From: Phreatobacter sp.
GTDB lineage: Bacteria; Pseudomonadota; Alphaproteobacteria; Rhizobiales; Phreatobacteraceae
Reading direction: 5' to 3'
Assembly: GCF_022843985.1 (NCBI RefSeq)
Contig: NZ_JALHMP010000003.1
Span: 1-64,000 of the forward strand
Length of the DNA: 64,000 bases
Below, piece after piece: positions 1-9,047 of the stretch. Below the pieces are notes generated by a model, which saw nothing but the letters and a program-made list of their open reading frames with translations, did not search any database and was not told where the DNA came from. Positions within the stretch are counted from its first letter, which is position 1, and each line of letters starts with the position of its first letter. A program made the translations under genes and the position numbers.

Positions 1-297
1 GAAGATCAAACGAAAGCGAAGCTGCCATGCCTGCTGGCCTCCGCCCAGCAGGAAGCTTGAATCACTTCGCGGCCGATTTGGAAATCCCTCTCGATTCAAC
101 CAGGACGATTCCGGCTCTAGAGAGCAGCAAAACCCCTTGAGCAGGGTATGTGGTCCAATGATTTTGGTCTCGGCTCGTAACCCTTGATCCCCATACTGCA
201 CGCATTCGTTAACGCGGTCTTTCCACTAACGGAACGCTAACGAGTTCCTTCGTATTGTCGGCAACCGTCCCTCCGCCCCTCCGGTCGCCCTCCGCGC
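1..297. other. Upstream region without a supported gene
   Basis: No gene is supported here. Reading frame 1 is open from the first base to a TGA at 58-60, so the first 60 bases could be the tail of a gene that begins outside the window, but its third-position GC is lower than in neighbouring genes. The rest is less GC-rich than the genes around it and presumably carries the promoter of the DUF2336 gene. I could not pick a convincing -35/-10 pair. Confidence 0.5.
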
Positions 298-1395
298 ATG
301 TCGTCCCAGCGTCTTCCCAGCGTCCAGCGATTGATTGGCCTCGCGCGGTCGAACGGCATCGACGTCCGGCCGACCCTGCTGCGCATCATCGTCGACCAGT
401 TCGTCGCCGAGACGCGCCACAGCGCCGCCGAAGTGACGCGGTTCGGCGAGCTGGTGGTGAACCTGCTGCCCAAGGCGAGCGAGGCCGACCGTCTTCTGGT
501 CGCCGAGAAGCTCGCCCGCCACCGCCAGACCCCCGCTGTCGTGGCGCGGCGCCTGGCCGCGGATACCGGCGCGGTGGCGCGCCCGCTCCTGACGCATGGC
601 CGGGCCCTGTCGGATGACGATCTTTTCCTCGCGGTCCGGTCGGGCGATCCGCTCAAGGCGCTGGCCGTGGCGGAGCGCGAGGATATCGGGCTCGCCGCGC
701 TGGTGGCGCTGGAGGACATGGACGACCCCGCCGTCAAGGCGGCGCTCGCCGCCCGTATCGGGCGCTCCCCCGTGTCCAGCACCGAGCCGCTGATGGCACC
801 CCCCGCCAATATCGGTCGCCGCTTCCTTGCCGCCACGCCGGCCCAGCGCGAGACGATGCTGGCCGAACTCGCCCTGTCGCAGCCGGCGCTGCCGCCGGGC
901 CTCGGCCCCCGTGGATCGACGCAGGGCCAGGGCCAGGAGATCGAGGTCGCGGCCCTGTCCCGCCGCGCGGGCGCCCTCGCCGAGGCGATCGGCCGGAGCT
1001 TCGGCCTCGACCGTATCATGGCCGGTCGCATCGCCGAGGATGCCGGCGGCGAACCCCTGGTGGTGGCGGCGCGGGCCCTTGATCTCGGCCGCGAGGCAAC
1101 GGCCCGTATCCTGCTTTTCGCCCACGAGGCCATCGGCACGTCGGTCGACCGGATCGCCGCGCTGTCGACCCTCTACGATGCCGTCCCGCGCGGCGTCGCG
1201 GTCACGCTGGTGCGCGCCTGGCAGGAGGCCTCACCCCTCGCCCCGCCGGTCCGGACGATCCGGCACCAGCCGGTTTTCGCGTCCGACGCCACCGACCGGC
1301 CGGGCGCGCGCCAGGCCGCGAGCCCCGCGCCCCGTCAGGCAGCACGATCGCCGGCGGCGCGTCCGGCGGCATCACGGCTGCCGAAAGGCTCCTGA
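298..1395 (+). CDS. DUF2336 domain protein
   Basis: A protein of 365 residues. The body is a run of short amphipathic alpha-helices rich in Ala, Leu and Arg, with the character of the DUF2336 family of alphaproteobacteria; the family has no firmly established function. The last 60 or so residues are Pro/Ala/Arg-rich and probably disordered. No signal peptide or membrane segment is visible, so it should be cytoplasmic. The ATG at 298 is the first in-frame start that fits the family N-terminus; no strong Shine-Dalgarno sequence precedes it. It converges on the DUF1491 gene with only 6 bp between the two stops. The assignment rests on overall resemblance, not on a catalytic motif. Confidence 0.75.
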   Translation: MSSQRLPSVQRLIGLARSNGIDVRPTLLRIIVDQFVAETRHSAAEVTRFGELVVNLLPKASEADRLLVAEKLARHRQTPAVVARRLAADTGAVARPLLTHGRALSDDDLFLAVRSGDPLKALAVAEREDIGLAALVALEDMDDPAVKAALAARIGRSPVSSTEPLMAPPANIGRRFLAATPAQRETMLAELALSQPALPPGLGPRGSTQGQGQEIEVAALSRRAGALAEAIGRSFGLDRIMAGRIAEDAGGEPLVVAARALDLGREATARILLFAHEAIGTSVDRIAALSTLYDAVPRGVAVTLVRAWQEASPLAPPVRTIRHQPVFASDATDRPGARQAASPAPRQAARSPAARPAASRLPKGS

Positions 1396-1401
1396 GAACC
1401 G

Positions 1402-1752
1402 TCAGGGCCGGGCCAGTTCGACGAAGGCGCGCCCGTCGCGGTCCTCGATATCGATGATCCACAGGTCGGGGTCGAACTTCGTCTCGCGCGCCAGTTTCTC
1501 GCTGACCCTGGACTCCTCGACGAAGGTGTCCGGCCAGGCCGGGACGAAGAGGCGGTCGACTGGCCGGCCGTCATCGAAGGCCGATTGCGGCGCCTGCAGA
1601 TAGAGCGCGACGAGGCGGTCGGCAGCCCGCGAGACGGTGACGGCGATGGCGCCCGCCTCGGCATTGCCCCGGCGGCGGAGCGTGGCGAAGCCGCCTTCCA
1701 GGCCGACGCGCCGCATGAAGGCGGAGACCCAGAAGTCGGAGGTGACCCGCAT
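1402..1752 (-). CDS. DUF1491 family protein
   Basis: A protein of 116 residues matching the DUF1491 family, which is typical of alphaproteobacteria and of unknown function. Family hallmarks visible are the N-terminal SDFWVSAFMRR stretch, the LRRRGNAEAGAI segment near residues 26-37 and the acidic DPDLWIIDIEDRDG stretch near the C-terminus. It is soluble and full length. Its ATG (1752-1750) overlaps the TGA of the upstream peptidoglycan-binding gene (1754-1752) by one base, so it is the last gene of a reverse-strand operon of histidine kinase, peptidoglycan-binding protein and DUF1491, and is probably translationally coupled. Confidence 0.85.
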   Translation of the reverse strand: MRVTSDFWVSAFMRRVGLEGGFATLRRRGNAEAGAIAVTVSRAADRLVALYLQAPQSAFDDGRPVDRLFVPAWPDTFVEESRVSEKLARETKFDPDLWIIDIEDRDGRAFVELARP

Positions 1753-2477
1753 CAGCGGCGGACGCCGGAACTCTCGGCGGCGATGAGGTCGCCGATGGAG
1801 CGCTCGCGGGGCGCGGGAGCGGGCCGGGGCGCCGGCACGGCGCGCGGATCACGCGACAGGAGATCGGCTATGTTCTGCGGACCCTGGGGCGCGGCCGGCG
1901 CCGGCCGGACCGCGGAGGCTGCCGGTGCAGATGCCGGCGCGCCACGGCGCAGGCGGGCCAGCAGCGCTTCCGAGGCCTCGCCGGTGACGGCGAGGCGCGC
2001 CTCGGTCTCGTAGCGGCGGATGGCCGCCTCGGTCTTGGGGCCGGAACGGCCGTCGACCGTGCCGTCATAGAGACGGCGGCGCTGCAACTCGCGCTGCACG
2101 TCGGCGATGATGTCGGCGCGGGTGCGCGGCGCAGCGGCGACGGGACCAGGGGCCGGCGCGGCCCCCTCGCTCGGCCGCGGCGTGATGCTCGCGGTCTGCT
2201 GCACGTCGGTCGTCCGGGCCGCGACAGGCGGCGGCGCCGGCTGGATCACCGCGGCGGCGAAGAGCGGGGCCGGATGGGGGCCGGACTGGCGGACGAGGGC
2301 ATTGGCGACGATGCCCACGGCGACGATGCCGAGCAACGCCAGCGCGAGCCGGTCGCCGGGGCTGCGGCCGATGATCTGCCGCCAGACCGAGGGGCGCGGC
2401 GCCGCATCGTCCAGATCGTCGGCGGCGCGTCCGCGGCGGGGACGCAGATCCTCGTCGTCATAGGTCGCGTCACGCAA
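1752..2477 (-). CDS. Membrane-anchored peptidoglycan-binding domain protein
   Basis: A protein of 241 residues if translation starts at the TTG at 2477. That codon lies inside the stop region of the upstream histidine kinase gene and is preceded, nine bases away, by a perfect AGGAGG; upstream in-frame ATG codons would give a basic, non-coding-like leader inside the kinase gene, so TTG is preferred. An acidic/basic N-terminus is followed by one transmembrane helix (near residues 43-62), a Pro/Ala-rich linker and a PG_binding_1-like domain near 115-165 (pattern VQRELQRRRLYDGTVDG). The C-terminus is again low complexity. Expected topology is cytoplasmic N-terminus with the domain in the periplasm contacting the wall. 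Operon position suggests a link between a sensor kinase and the envelope. Confidence 0.75.
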   Translation of the reverse strand: MRDATYDDEDLRPRRGRAADDLDDAAPRPSVWRQIIGRSPGDRLALALLGIVAVGIVANALVRQSGPHPAPLFAAAVIQPAPPPVAARTTDVQQTASITPRPSEGAAPAPGPVAAAPRTRADIIADVQRELQRRRLYDGTVDGRSGPKTEAAIRRYETEARLAVTGEASEALLARLRRGAPASAPAASAVRPAPAAPQGPQNIADLLSRDPRAVPAPRPAPAPRERSIGDLIAAESSGVRR

Positions 2478-4281
2478 TTTTCCGTCCCTCCTGGGGCTTG
2501 TCGATCGCCGGCACCGGGGCGGCCAGCGGCAGGGGCGCCACCTGTCCATGCGCCTCGCAGTCCATCGGCATCCGCAAGGTGACGCGGGTTCCACGGCCGA
2601 CCTGCGAGGTGATCTCGAGGCGACCCCCGTGCAGTTCGGCCAGGCCCTTCACGACGGACAGGCCGAGGCCGGTGCCGTCATAGGGCCGGTCGTAGCTCGA
2701 GCGCGCCTGGAAGAAGGGGCTGCCGAGCCGCGGCAAATCCTTGGCGGCAATGCCGATGCCGGTGTCGGTGACCGAGAGCGACAGCCAGCCGCCGTCGCGG
2801 CGCAGGCCGATGGTCACCGAGCCGCCCGGCTTGGTGAACTTGATGGCGTTGGACACGAGGTTGAGCAGGATCTGCCGGTAGGCGCGCTTGTCGCCCACCA
2901 CCTCCTCGACGGCCTCGGGAAGGTCGGCGGTGAGCGCCACGCCGGCCCCGCTGGCCTTGAGGTCCATCATCTGGACGCATTGCTTCACCAGCGGCGGCAG
3001 GGCGAAGGGCTCGGGCGTGATCTCGAAATGGCCGCTCTCGATCTTCGACATGTCGAGGATCGAATTGACGAGATTGAGAAGGTGCTCGCCTGAATCGCGG
3101 ATCAATGTTGCATATTCGTGACGGCGCGCCTGGTCGAGGCGCATGGCCTCCTCGTGCATCAGCATCTCGGAAAAGCCGTTGATGGCATTGAGCGGCGTGC
3201 GCAGTTCGTGGCTGACATTGGCGAGGAAAAGGCCGCGGGCCTCGTTGGCGCGGTCGGCTTCTTCGCGGGCGGCATCGACGGCGCTCTCGTGCTGCTTGCG
3301 CTCGGAGACGTCACGCAGGACCGAGACGACCTGCTGGCCATCGCCGGATCCGGAGAGCGGGCGGCTGCGCATCTCCATCCAGATGAAGGCGGGCTGGCCG
3401 TCGATCGTGTCCTCGCGGCGGAGCCGGAACTCGGCAGCGGCCTCGATATGGCGCGAGGCGGCAATCGACAGGGCGTTGAGATAGGCCGGGCGGTCGGCGA
3501 CATGGACGCGGTCGAACAGGCTCTGGCCATGCAGGGCATAGGACGGCACCCCGACGACGCGCTCGGCGGCGGGCGAGGCGAAAACGACGGCGCCATTGCG
3601 GCTGTGGCAGGTGATCAGATCGGTCATGTTCTCGGCGAGAAGCCGGTAACGCTGTTCGCCGACCGAGTGGACCTCCTCGCCGGCCCGGCTGACCATGACG
3701 GCCGACAGGGCGAGGCTCAAAGCATAGATCACGGCGGCAGCGACCGAGGCGAAGCCGGCCACGGCGAGATGGGTGCTGCCGAGGGTCGTCGGCATCAGCG
3801 CGCCGGTCAGTTGCAGGGCACCGATGACGCCGACGGCGGCAACCACCATGGCGGCGGCGCTGGTGACGACGCGGCGGGAGCCCGACAGCACGGCCTCGGC
3901 CGGGACCAGTGCGAACCAGATGACGATGAAGGAGGCGAGACCGCCGGACAGCACGGCAATGACCGAGACGATGCCGGTCAGGGCAGCGGCGGAGAAAAGG
4001 TGCGCCTGCTGATACGCACCCGTGCGGGACAGGAAAGTGGCGATGGCGATGGGCAGGACCAGCCAGCCGAAGGCAATGGTCTCGACCAGGCCCGGCACGC
4101 CCTGGAAGGCGAGGAAGAGCGGCAGCGCCGAAAGAGCGATGAGGCCCGGAATCAGGCGCGTCGCAATAAAGGCCCGGTGGCGGGCGAAGACGACGGGATC
4201 CACCGTCGCGGCCGGATGTACCAGACCGTCGAGATAGGATCTCACCGAACCGATCAACGCGCTTTCACGCAACGCACTCAC
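2470..4281 (-). CDS. PAS-domain sensor histidine kinase, DivJ/PleC type
   Basis: A 603-residue hybrid-free sensor kinase. Residues 40-200 contain about six hydrophobic helices, followed by a PAS domain (about 210-325), a coiled linker, a HisKA dimerisation domain with the phosphoacceptor His near 358 in FLANVSHELRTPLNAI, and a HATPase domain with the N box (NLVSNAIKF), G1 box (DTGIGI) and G2 box (GTGLGLSVVKG). The H-box and six-helix N-terminus resemble the cell-cycle kinases DivJ and PleC, which act on DivK; that identity is inference. The start is GTG at 4281. No receiver partner lies nearby. It heads the operon with the peptidoglycan-binding and DUF1491 genes. Confidence 0.85.
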   Translation of the reverse strand: MSALRESALIGSVRSYLDGLVHPAATVDPVVFARHRAFIATRLIPGLIALSALPLFLAFQGVPGLVETIAFGWLVLPIAIATFLSRTGAYQQAHLFSAAALTGIVSVIAVLSGGLASFIVIWFALVPAEAVLSGSRRVVTSAAAMVVAAVGVIGALQLTGALMPTTLGSTHLAVAGFASVAAAVIYALSLALSAVMVSRAGEEVHSVGEQRYRLLAENMTDLITCHSRNGAVVFASPAAERVVGVPSYALHGQSLFDRVHVADRPAYLNALSIAASRHIEAAAEFRLRREDTIDGQPAFIWMEMRSRPLSGSGDGQQVVSVLRDVSERKQHESAVDAAREEADRANEARGLFLANVSHELRTPLNAINGFSEMLMHEEAMRLDQARRHEYATLIRDSGEHLLNLVNSILDMSKIESGHFEITPEPFALPPLVKQCVQMMDLKASGAGVALTADLPEAVEEVVGDKRAYRQILLNLVSNAIKFTKPGGSVTIGLRRDGGWLSLSVTDTGIGIAAKDLPRLGSPFFQARSSYDRPYDGTGLGLSVVKGLAELHGGRLEITSQVGRGTRVTLRMPMDCEAHGQVAPLPLAAPVPAIDKPQEGRKIA

Positions 4282-4611
4282 CCCGACCCGCGGCGTCCGC
4301 CGTTCTCAGTGACCGGAGGATCGCAGCCCGGCGTGAAGGAAAAGCTAAGTCGGCGCGGCGGACGGCAAGGCGGTTGCGCCCCCCGGCCGTTTCGTCGGCC
4401 ATGGTGAAGAAAGGCTTGCGGTGGCGCGGCCGGCACGGTCCCGACAATTTGCGTCAACCTTAACCCGGATTCAGCCCGGTTTCCGACGGATTCACCCTCT
4501 CCGCCAAGGCCCTGTTCACAGGTCGACCCCATGATCGTCAGGACCGGAGCGGTGCCCTCGAGGCGACAACGACCGCCCGGATACAGGGCTCCAACGACCG
4601 GAAACGGCGTC
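4282..4611. promoter_or_regulatory. Divergent intergenic region, kinase and DUF5330 gene
   Basis: About 330 bp separate the histidine kinase gene (leftward) from the DUF5330 gene (rightward), so both promoters should lie here. The part around 4440-4500 is the least GC-rich and contains a CAACCTTAACCC element, which resembles half of a CtrA box, but the second TTAA half at the right spacing is missing. No RNA gene was recognised. Confidence 0.4.
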
Positions 4612-4959
4612 ATGTCATTCCTCTTCAAGGCCGCCTTCTGGCTCGGCCTCGTCTTCTTTGTCCTGCCGCCGTCGGCGCCGCTGCCGCCGTCGGCCGGCGG
4701 CGACCTGCCGACGGGAGGCCAGGTGGCCAGCGCGGTGATCCGCGGCGCCGTCCAACTGTGCCGCGACCATGCCGACAGCTGCGCCCGCGGCGTCGGCGCC
4801 GTCACCGAGACGGTGCAGCGCGAGGTGGTCGGCGCGGCCGTGCCCGCCGCGCGCGACACGCTGGTGCCGGCGGACCTGCAGGTGCCGTTCGGCGGTCTTG
4901 CGATCCCCCCGGGTTCGGCACCGAGACAGGCGCCCCTGCCGCCGCGGCGGCCCGCCTGA
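4612..4959 (+). CDS. DUF5330-like small membrane protein
   Basis: A 115-residue protein beginning MSFLFKAAFWLGLVFFVLPP, one N-terminal transmembrane or signal-anchor helix, followed by an exported segment with a Cys pair (near residues 48 and 54, in a VQLCRDHADSCARG pattern) and a Pro-rich tail. This architecture is that of DUF5330, a short envelope protein family common in Hyphomicrobiales with no known function. The ATG at 4612 is chosen because the hydrophobic helix starts immediately after it; an in-frame ATG at 4531 would add 27 polar residues unlike the family. The two cysteines would sit in the periplasm and may form a disulfide. SufE follows 46 bp downstream on the same strand. Confidence 0.7.
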   Translation: MSFLFKAAFWLGLVFFVLPPSAPLPPSAGGDLPTGGQVASAVIRGAVQLCRDHADSCARGVGAVTETVQREVVGAAVPAARDTLVPADLQVPFGGLAIPPGSAPRQAPLPPRRPA

Positions 4960-5005
4960 CGAGGCGGCGCTTTGTTTCGGCGCCGCATCGCCCTATATCC
5001 CCGGC

Positions 5006-5443
5006 ATGAGCCAGCTTGCCGCGCCTGCCATCGACGAGATCAAAGAAGCCTTCGCCCTGATCGACGACTGGGAGGAGCGCTACCGCTACCTGATCGAGAT
5101 CGGCAAGGCCTTGCCGCCGCTTGCCGCCGACGAGCGCAATGAAGCCAACAGGGTCAAGGGCTGCGCCAGCAATGTCTGGCTGGTCACCCATGTCGCCGAT
5201 CGCGGCCCCGACGCCGTGATGACCTTCGCCGGCGAGAGCGACGCCCATATCGTCAAGGGGCTGGTGGCCCTGACGCTCGCCTTCTATTCCGGCCGCCCGG
5301 CCCGCGCAGTCGCCACCGACGACGCCTTCGACCTGTTCCGCTCCTTCGGCCTCGAACAGCACCTGACGCCGCAGCGCTCCAACGGCGTGCGGGCGATGAT
5401 CGACCGCATCCGCCGCGACGCTGCCGAAGCGCTTGTGGCCTGA
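5006..5443 (+). CDS. sufE: Cysteine desulfuration protein SufE
   Basis: A 145-residue SufE family protein, which accepts persulfide sulfur from the cysteine desulfurase SufS and passes it to the SufBCD scaffold for iron-sulfur cluster assembly. The active-site Cys lies in VKGCASNVWL (about residue 54), and the family end GVRAMIDRIRRDA is present. Length is normal for SufE. It stands alone: no suf operon genes are nearby, as is common in Hyphomicrobiales where sufE is unlinked. The ATG at 5006 gives the standard N-terminus; the frame is open further upstream but overlaps the DUF5330 gene. It converges directly with the dehalogenase gene, whose stop codon abuts. Confidence 0.93.
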   Translation: MSQLAAPAIDEIKEAFALIDDWEERYRYLIEIGKALPPLAADERNEANRVKGCASNVWLVTHVADRGPDAVMTFAGESDAHIVKGLVALTLAFYSGRPARAVATDDAFDLFRSFGLEQHLTPQRSNGVRAMIDRIRRDAAEALVA

Positions 5444-6115
5444 TCAGAGAGCGAAGGCCGGGCCGAGCCCCGCCAGATCGCTGAGGGTCGCGACCGGATC
5501 GGCACCGGGATATTCGTTCGGCATGGCGGTGCGGTTGACCCAGACGGGCACGAAACCGAAGCGGGCGGCGCCCGCCACGTCCCAGCGGTTGGACGAGACG
5601 AAGACGACATCGCCGGGATCGCCAAGGCCGAGCACGCCCTGCGCATGGGCATAGACGGCGGGGACCGGCTTGTAGGCGCCGACCGGCGCCACAGTCACCA
5701 CGGCATCGATCAGCGGTCCGATCCCCGCCGCGGCGATGGCCTTTTCGACCATGGCCTGGGTGCCATTGGTGAAGATGGCGGTGGTCTTGCCGGCCGCTTT
5801 CAGCCGTTCGAGCGCCGGGGCGACATCCGGATAGGCGGCCAGGGTCTCGTAGGCGGCGAGCAGCGCCTGCCGGAGGGCGGGATCGGCAACGCCGTGGCGG
5901 GCGAGCGCGAAGTCGAGGCCGCGGGTGGTCAGGGTCCAGAAGTCCTCGAAGCCCCCCATCAGCGTGGTGATCCAGGAATATTCGAGCTGCTTGGCCCGCC
6001 ACAGCTGGGAAACGGGTTCGGCGAGAGGTCCCAGCGGTGCCCCGGCGCGCTGGACGGCGGCATGGACGTCGAACAGCGTGCCATAGGCATCGAACATGAA
6101 CGTGTCGGCGGGCAT
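5444..6115 (-). CDS. Haloacid dehalogenase, type II (HAD superfamily)
   Basis: A 223-residue HAD-family hydrolase most like (S)-2-haloacid dehalogenase, which hydrolyses L-2-haloacids to D-2-hydroxyacids through an Asp-ester intermediate. Motif I is FDAYGTLFDV with the nucleophile Asp near residue 9, motif II is the TNGT stretch near 116-119, the Lys of motif III is in GAYKPVPAVY, and SSNRWDVAGAARFGF matches the SSNxWD signature of the L-haloacid dehalogenase group. Cytoplasmic, full length. In this genome context its natural substrate is unknown; many family members are annotated from sequence only, and a general 2-haloacid or phosphatase role cannot be excluded. Confidence 0.87.
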   Translation of the reverse strand: MPADTFMFDAYGTLFDVHAAVQRAGAPLGPLAEPVSQLWRAKQLEYSWITTLMGGFEDFWTLTTRGLDFALARHGVADPALRQALLAAYETLAAYPDVAPALERLKAAGKTTAIFTNGTQAMVEKAIAAAGIGPLIDAVVTVAPVGAYKPVPAVYAHAQGVLGLGDPGDVVFVSSNRWDVAGAARFGFVPVWVNRTAMPNEYPGADPVATLSDLAGLGPAFAL

Positions 6116-6239
6116 GGCGGTCTCTCCCCGGGTTCCTAGCCCAACCCTCGCATCGCCGCGCGGCTGGGATCACCACAATTCATGATGACGCGGCGCGCCG
6201 CCACGCTAAATTCCGCCTCCCCGCGGAAGGAGATGCGCG

Positions 6240-7106
6240 ATGACCAGCTGGTCGAAAACCTGGACCTATGTCGACGGCGACTGGCTGGAGGGCAATCCGC
6301 CGCTGACCGGTCCGCGCAGCCACGCCTTCTGGCTCGGCTCCTCGGTGTTCGACGGCGCCCGCATCTTCGACGGCCAGATGCCGGACATGGACCTGCACGC
6401 GGCCCGGCTCAACCGCTCGGCGGTGGCGCTCGGCCTGAACGCGACCATGACGGTGGAGAGCATCGTCGGTCTGACGCGCGACGGCGCGAAGAAGTTCGAC
6501 GGATCGGTGCCGCTCTATGTCAAGCCGATGTACTGGGCCGAGGGCGAGGGCGGCAACGCCATCCTCCCTGACGCGGAGACGACGCGGTTCTGCCTGTGCA
6601 TCTTCGAGGCGCCCATGGGGGTGCCGACCGGCATGGCCATCACCCTGTCGAAATTCCGCCGGCCGACCATCGAGAACGCCCCGACCGATGCGAAGGCGGG
6701 GTGCCTCTATCCGAATAACGGGCGGGCGCTGCGCGAGGCCAAGTCCCGTGGCTTCGACAATTGCCTGGTCATGGACATGGTCGGCAATGTCGCGGAAACG
6801 GCGACGTCCAACATCTTCATGGCGAAGGACGGGGTGGTCTACACGCCCATCCCGAACGGCACGTTCCTGAACGGCATCACCCGGCAGCGGACCATCGCGC
6901 TCCTGCGCGAGGCCGGCGTCACCGTGGTGGAACAGAGCCTGCGCTATGCCGATTTCGAGACCGCGGATGAGATCTTCTCGTCAGGCAATTATTCCAAGGT
7001 GGTGCCGGTGACGAAGATCGACGACCGGGCGCTGCAGCCTGGCCCGCTCGGCCGCAAGGCGCGCGACCTCTATTTCGCCTATGCGGCCGCCGGCCCGCGC
7101 CTGTGA
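6240..7106 (+). CDS. Branched-chain aminotransferase-like class IV aminotransferase
   Basis: A 288-residue fold-type IV PLP enzyme related to IlvE, which transfers the amino group between glutamate and branched-chain 2-oxoacids, or to D-amino-acid aminotransferases of the same fold. Features seen are SHAFWLGSSVFDGARIF at the N-terminus, the PLP Lys in DAKAGCLYPNNGRAL (around residue 158), the EvAETATSNIF-type segment and the GITRQRTIALL phosphate-binding region. The start is ATG 6240, preceded by AAGGAGA seven bases away. It sits alone, divergent from the dehalogenase. An ilv-specific role is likely but not proven; paralogues of this type may act on other oxoacids. Confidence 0.85.
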   Translation: MTSWSKTWTYVDGDWLEGNPPLTGPRSHAFWLGSSVFDGARIFDGQMPDMDLHAARLNRSAVALGLNATMTVESIVGLTRDGAKKFDGSVPLYVKPMYWAEGEGGNAILPDAETTRFCLCIFEAPMGVPTGMAITLSKFRRPTIENAPTDAKAGCLYPNNGRALREAKSRGFDNCLVMDMVGNVAETATSNIFMAKDGVVYTPIPNGTFLNGITRQRTIALLREAGVTVVEQSLRYADFETADEIFSSGNYSKVVPVTKIDDRALQPGPLGRKARDLYFAYAAAGPRL

Positions 7107-7157
7107 AGGCGGGCCACCGGGGGCCGCTGCTGCCGGCCAGAGACCCCCGCGCAGGGG

Positions 7158-8819
7158 TCACCCCCCGACATGGGCGCGGAAATCCTTGAGCGAGGCGAAG
7201 CGGGTCGTGCCCTCGGCGAGATCCGCCTCGATGCTGCCGTCGCCGTAGAGCCGGAAGGCAATGCCGGCGATCACCCCTTCGCGCAGCAGGGGCGGCATGG
7301 GCGGCAACGGCGCCGCGAGCACCGGCTCCTGGCGCGGCGCGGGCTTGGCCTGCGGCTCGAAAATGTCCTTCAGGTCATCCATCAGCGAGGTCGCGGGATC
7401 GACCGCCGGTGCCTTCGGTGCCAGGAGGTCGTTGAGCTCGGGGAAGTCGCGCGCAAGGGCTGCCATGGCGTCGTCACCGGGGGCGGCGGTGGCGGCGGGA
7501 TCCGGGCGGATGGGCTCCAGCCGCGGGGGCTCGGACCGTCGGGACGGTTCGACGACCGGCGGTGGCACCGGTACCACGGGCGGCGGCGCGACGACCGGCG
7601 GCGGCGCGGTCCCCAGAGCCGCTTCGGCGAGCGAGGCCTGCAGGGCCCGCTCGAGTTCCTCCTCGATGGACAGCGGCGCCGGTTCCGGCCTTGCCGGCTC
7701 GGGCTCGGACTCGGCGGGAGGCGGCGGGGCAAGGTCGGGGGCCGCGACGGGACGGGAAATGGTCTCGCGCAGCCGGGCCATGAAATCATCGGCATCGGGG
7801 ATGGTGACGAGGTCCGGCGCGGCCGGAACCGGCTCGCGGGGCGGGTCGAGATCGCGCAGCGTCTCGAAGGCCTTTTCGAGCGCGACGGGCTCGGGCTCGG
7901 CCCGGTGCAGGGCCGAAGCAATGGGCTCGGGCTCGGCGGGGGCGCGCGCATCGCCGGCCGAGGCGCCGAGAAGAAGGCGTTCGAGCGAGACCATCGGGTC
8001 GGCCGGCCCATCGCCGGGAACCGGCGTCGGCGGAGCAAGATCGGCCTCCGCGGCCTTCACCTCGGCCAGCATGTCCTCGACCGCATGGACGAGATCGGGA
8101 TCGGGCTCGGCGGGTGCAAAGGCCTTTTCATCGCCCTCCCAGGGCCGGTCATCGCCGGGAAAAGCCTTGTCGTCGTCACTGGCGAAAGCCTTGTCGTCAC
8201 CGGCCAACCGCTTGTCGTCGCCGCTCTCTTCGGCGGCGGGTGGCGCGATGGCAGGTTCAGGAGCCTTTTCCGCACTGCGTGCCTCGGCGGGGGCGGAGGC
8301 TGCGAGGCCGGCGGCGAGACCCGCCGCGGCCAGAGGCGCCTTTGCGGCCAGGGGCGGCAGGCCGAAGCTCTGCCGCGACGGCGGCGGCGCGATCGCCGGA
8401 GAGGCGGCTGGAGCGGCGGGCGGAGGGGGCGGCGGCGGCGCCATGAGCGCCTCCTCCAGGCGGCCGAGGACAACGGGCGCCATGGCGGGGGCGGGAGCCT
8501 CGGCCGTTGTCGGTGCCGGCATGGCCACCTCCGGCGGCCCGGAGGACGGCGCCGGCACGGCCGGCGCCGCGATCGCGTCATTCACGGCGGTACCGACGGG
8601 AAGACCGATGCGCAGGGCATCGAGCTTGCCGGCGAGGATCGCGAGTTGCCCCAAGACGGCAGCCAGGCCGAACAGGATGATTCCCGCGGCGGCGATGACC
8701 GCGCCGACGATCATCACGGTATTGCCGAGGCTGAGCAGGGCCGGATTGGTGCCCCAGTAGAGCGTCGCCGCCCCGATCAGCGCCAGCGCCGCGGCCGCCA
8801 CCTTCAGCACGAGGGCCAT
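7158..8819 (-). CDS. Low-complexity membrane protein of unknown function
   Basis: A 553-residue protein with two N-terminal transmembrane helices (about residues 2-22 and 33-57), then some 440 residues of Pro/Ala/Glu-rich sequence that should be disordered, and a short conserved-looking C-terminal domain of about 45 residues (LREGVIAGIAFRLYGDGSIEA and onward). Near residues 205-235 lies a degenerate tandem repeat on the theme GDDKAF. The ATG at 8819 is preferred because AAAGGA stands six bases before it; a GTG 15 bases further upstream overlaps that ribosome site. I do not recognise a family. The layout, membrane hairpin plus long linker plus small domain, suggests a tether that presents the C-terminal domain in the cytoplasm. 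Confidence 0.7.
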   Translation of the reverse strand: MALVLKVAAAALALIGAATLYWGTNPALLSLGNTVMIVGAVIAAAGIILFGLAAVLGQLAILAGKLDALRIGLPVGTAVNDAIAAPAVPAPSSGPPEVAMPAPTTAEAPAPAMAPVVLGRLEEALMAPPPPPPPAAPAASPAIAPPPSRQSFGLPPLAAKAPLAAAGLAAGLAASAPAEARSAEKAPEPAIAPPAAEESGDDKRLAGDDKAFASDDDKAFPGDDRPWEGDEKAFAPAEPDPDLVHAVEDMLAEVKAAEADLAPPTPVPGDGPADPMVSLERLLLGASAGDARAPAEPEPIASALHRAEPEPVALEKAFETLRDLDPPREPVPAAPDLVTIPDADDFMARLRETISRPVAAPDLAPPPPAESEPEPARPEPAPLSIEEELERALQASLAEAALGTAPPPVVAPPPVVPVPPPVVEPSRRSEPPRLEPIRPDPAATAAPGDDAMAALARDFPELNDLLAPKAPAVDPATSLMDDLKDIFEPQAKPAPRQEPVLAAPLPPMPPLLREGVIAGIAFRLYGDGSIEADLAEGTTRFASLKDFRAHVGG

Positions 8820-9047
8820 GGATCGTCCTTTCACCCACGCGGGACTTGCCGCCCGCTCCCGGCTACCGTTGAGCCGTCAAAAAACGACCTATCCAAGGCA
8901 AGTCGTCAGATTCTCGCAACTACATCAAGCGATGACCGCGCGGCAATTGCCGGGGCGGGCCCCACGGCTTATGTGAAGGGGGTTGTTTCGTGTGCGATCG
9001 CCCGCCGCACCGCCTGACCGTGGGCGCCCCCTTCTGGAGACGTGATC

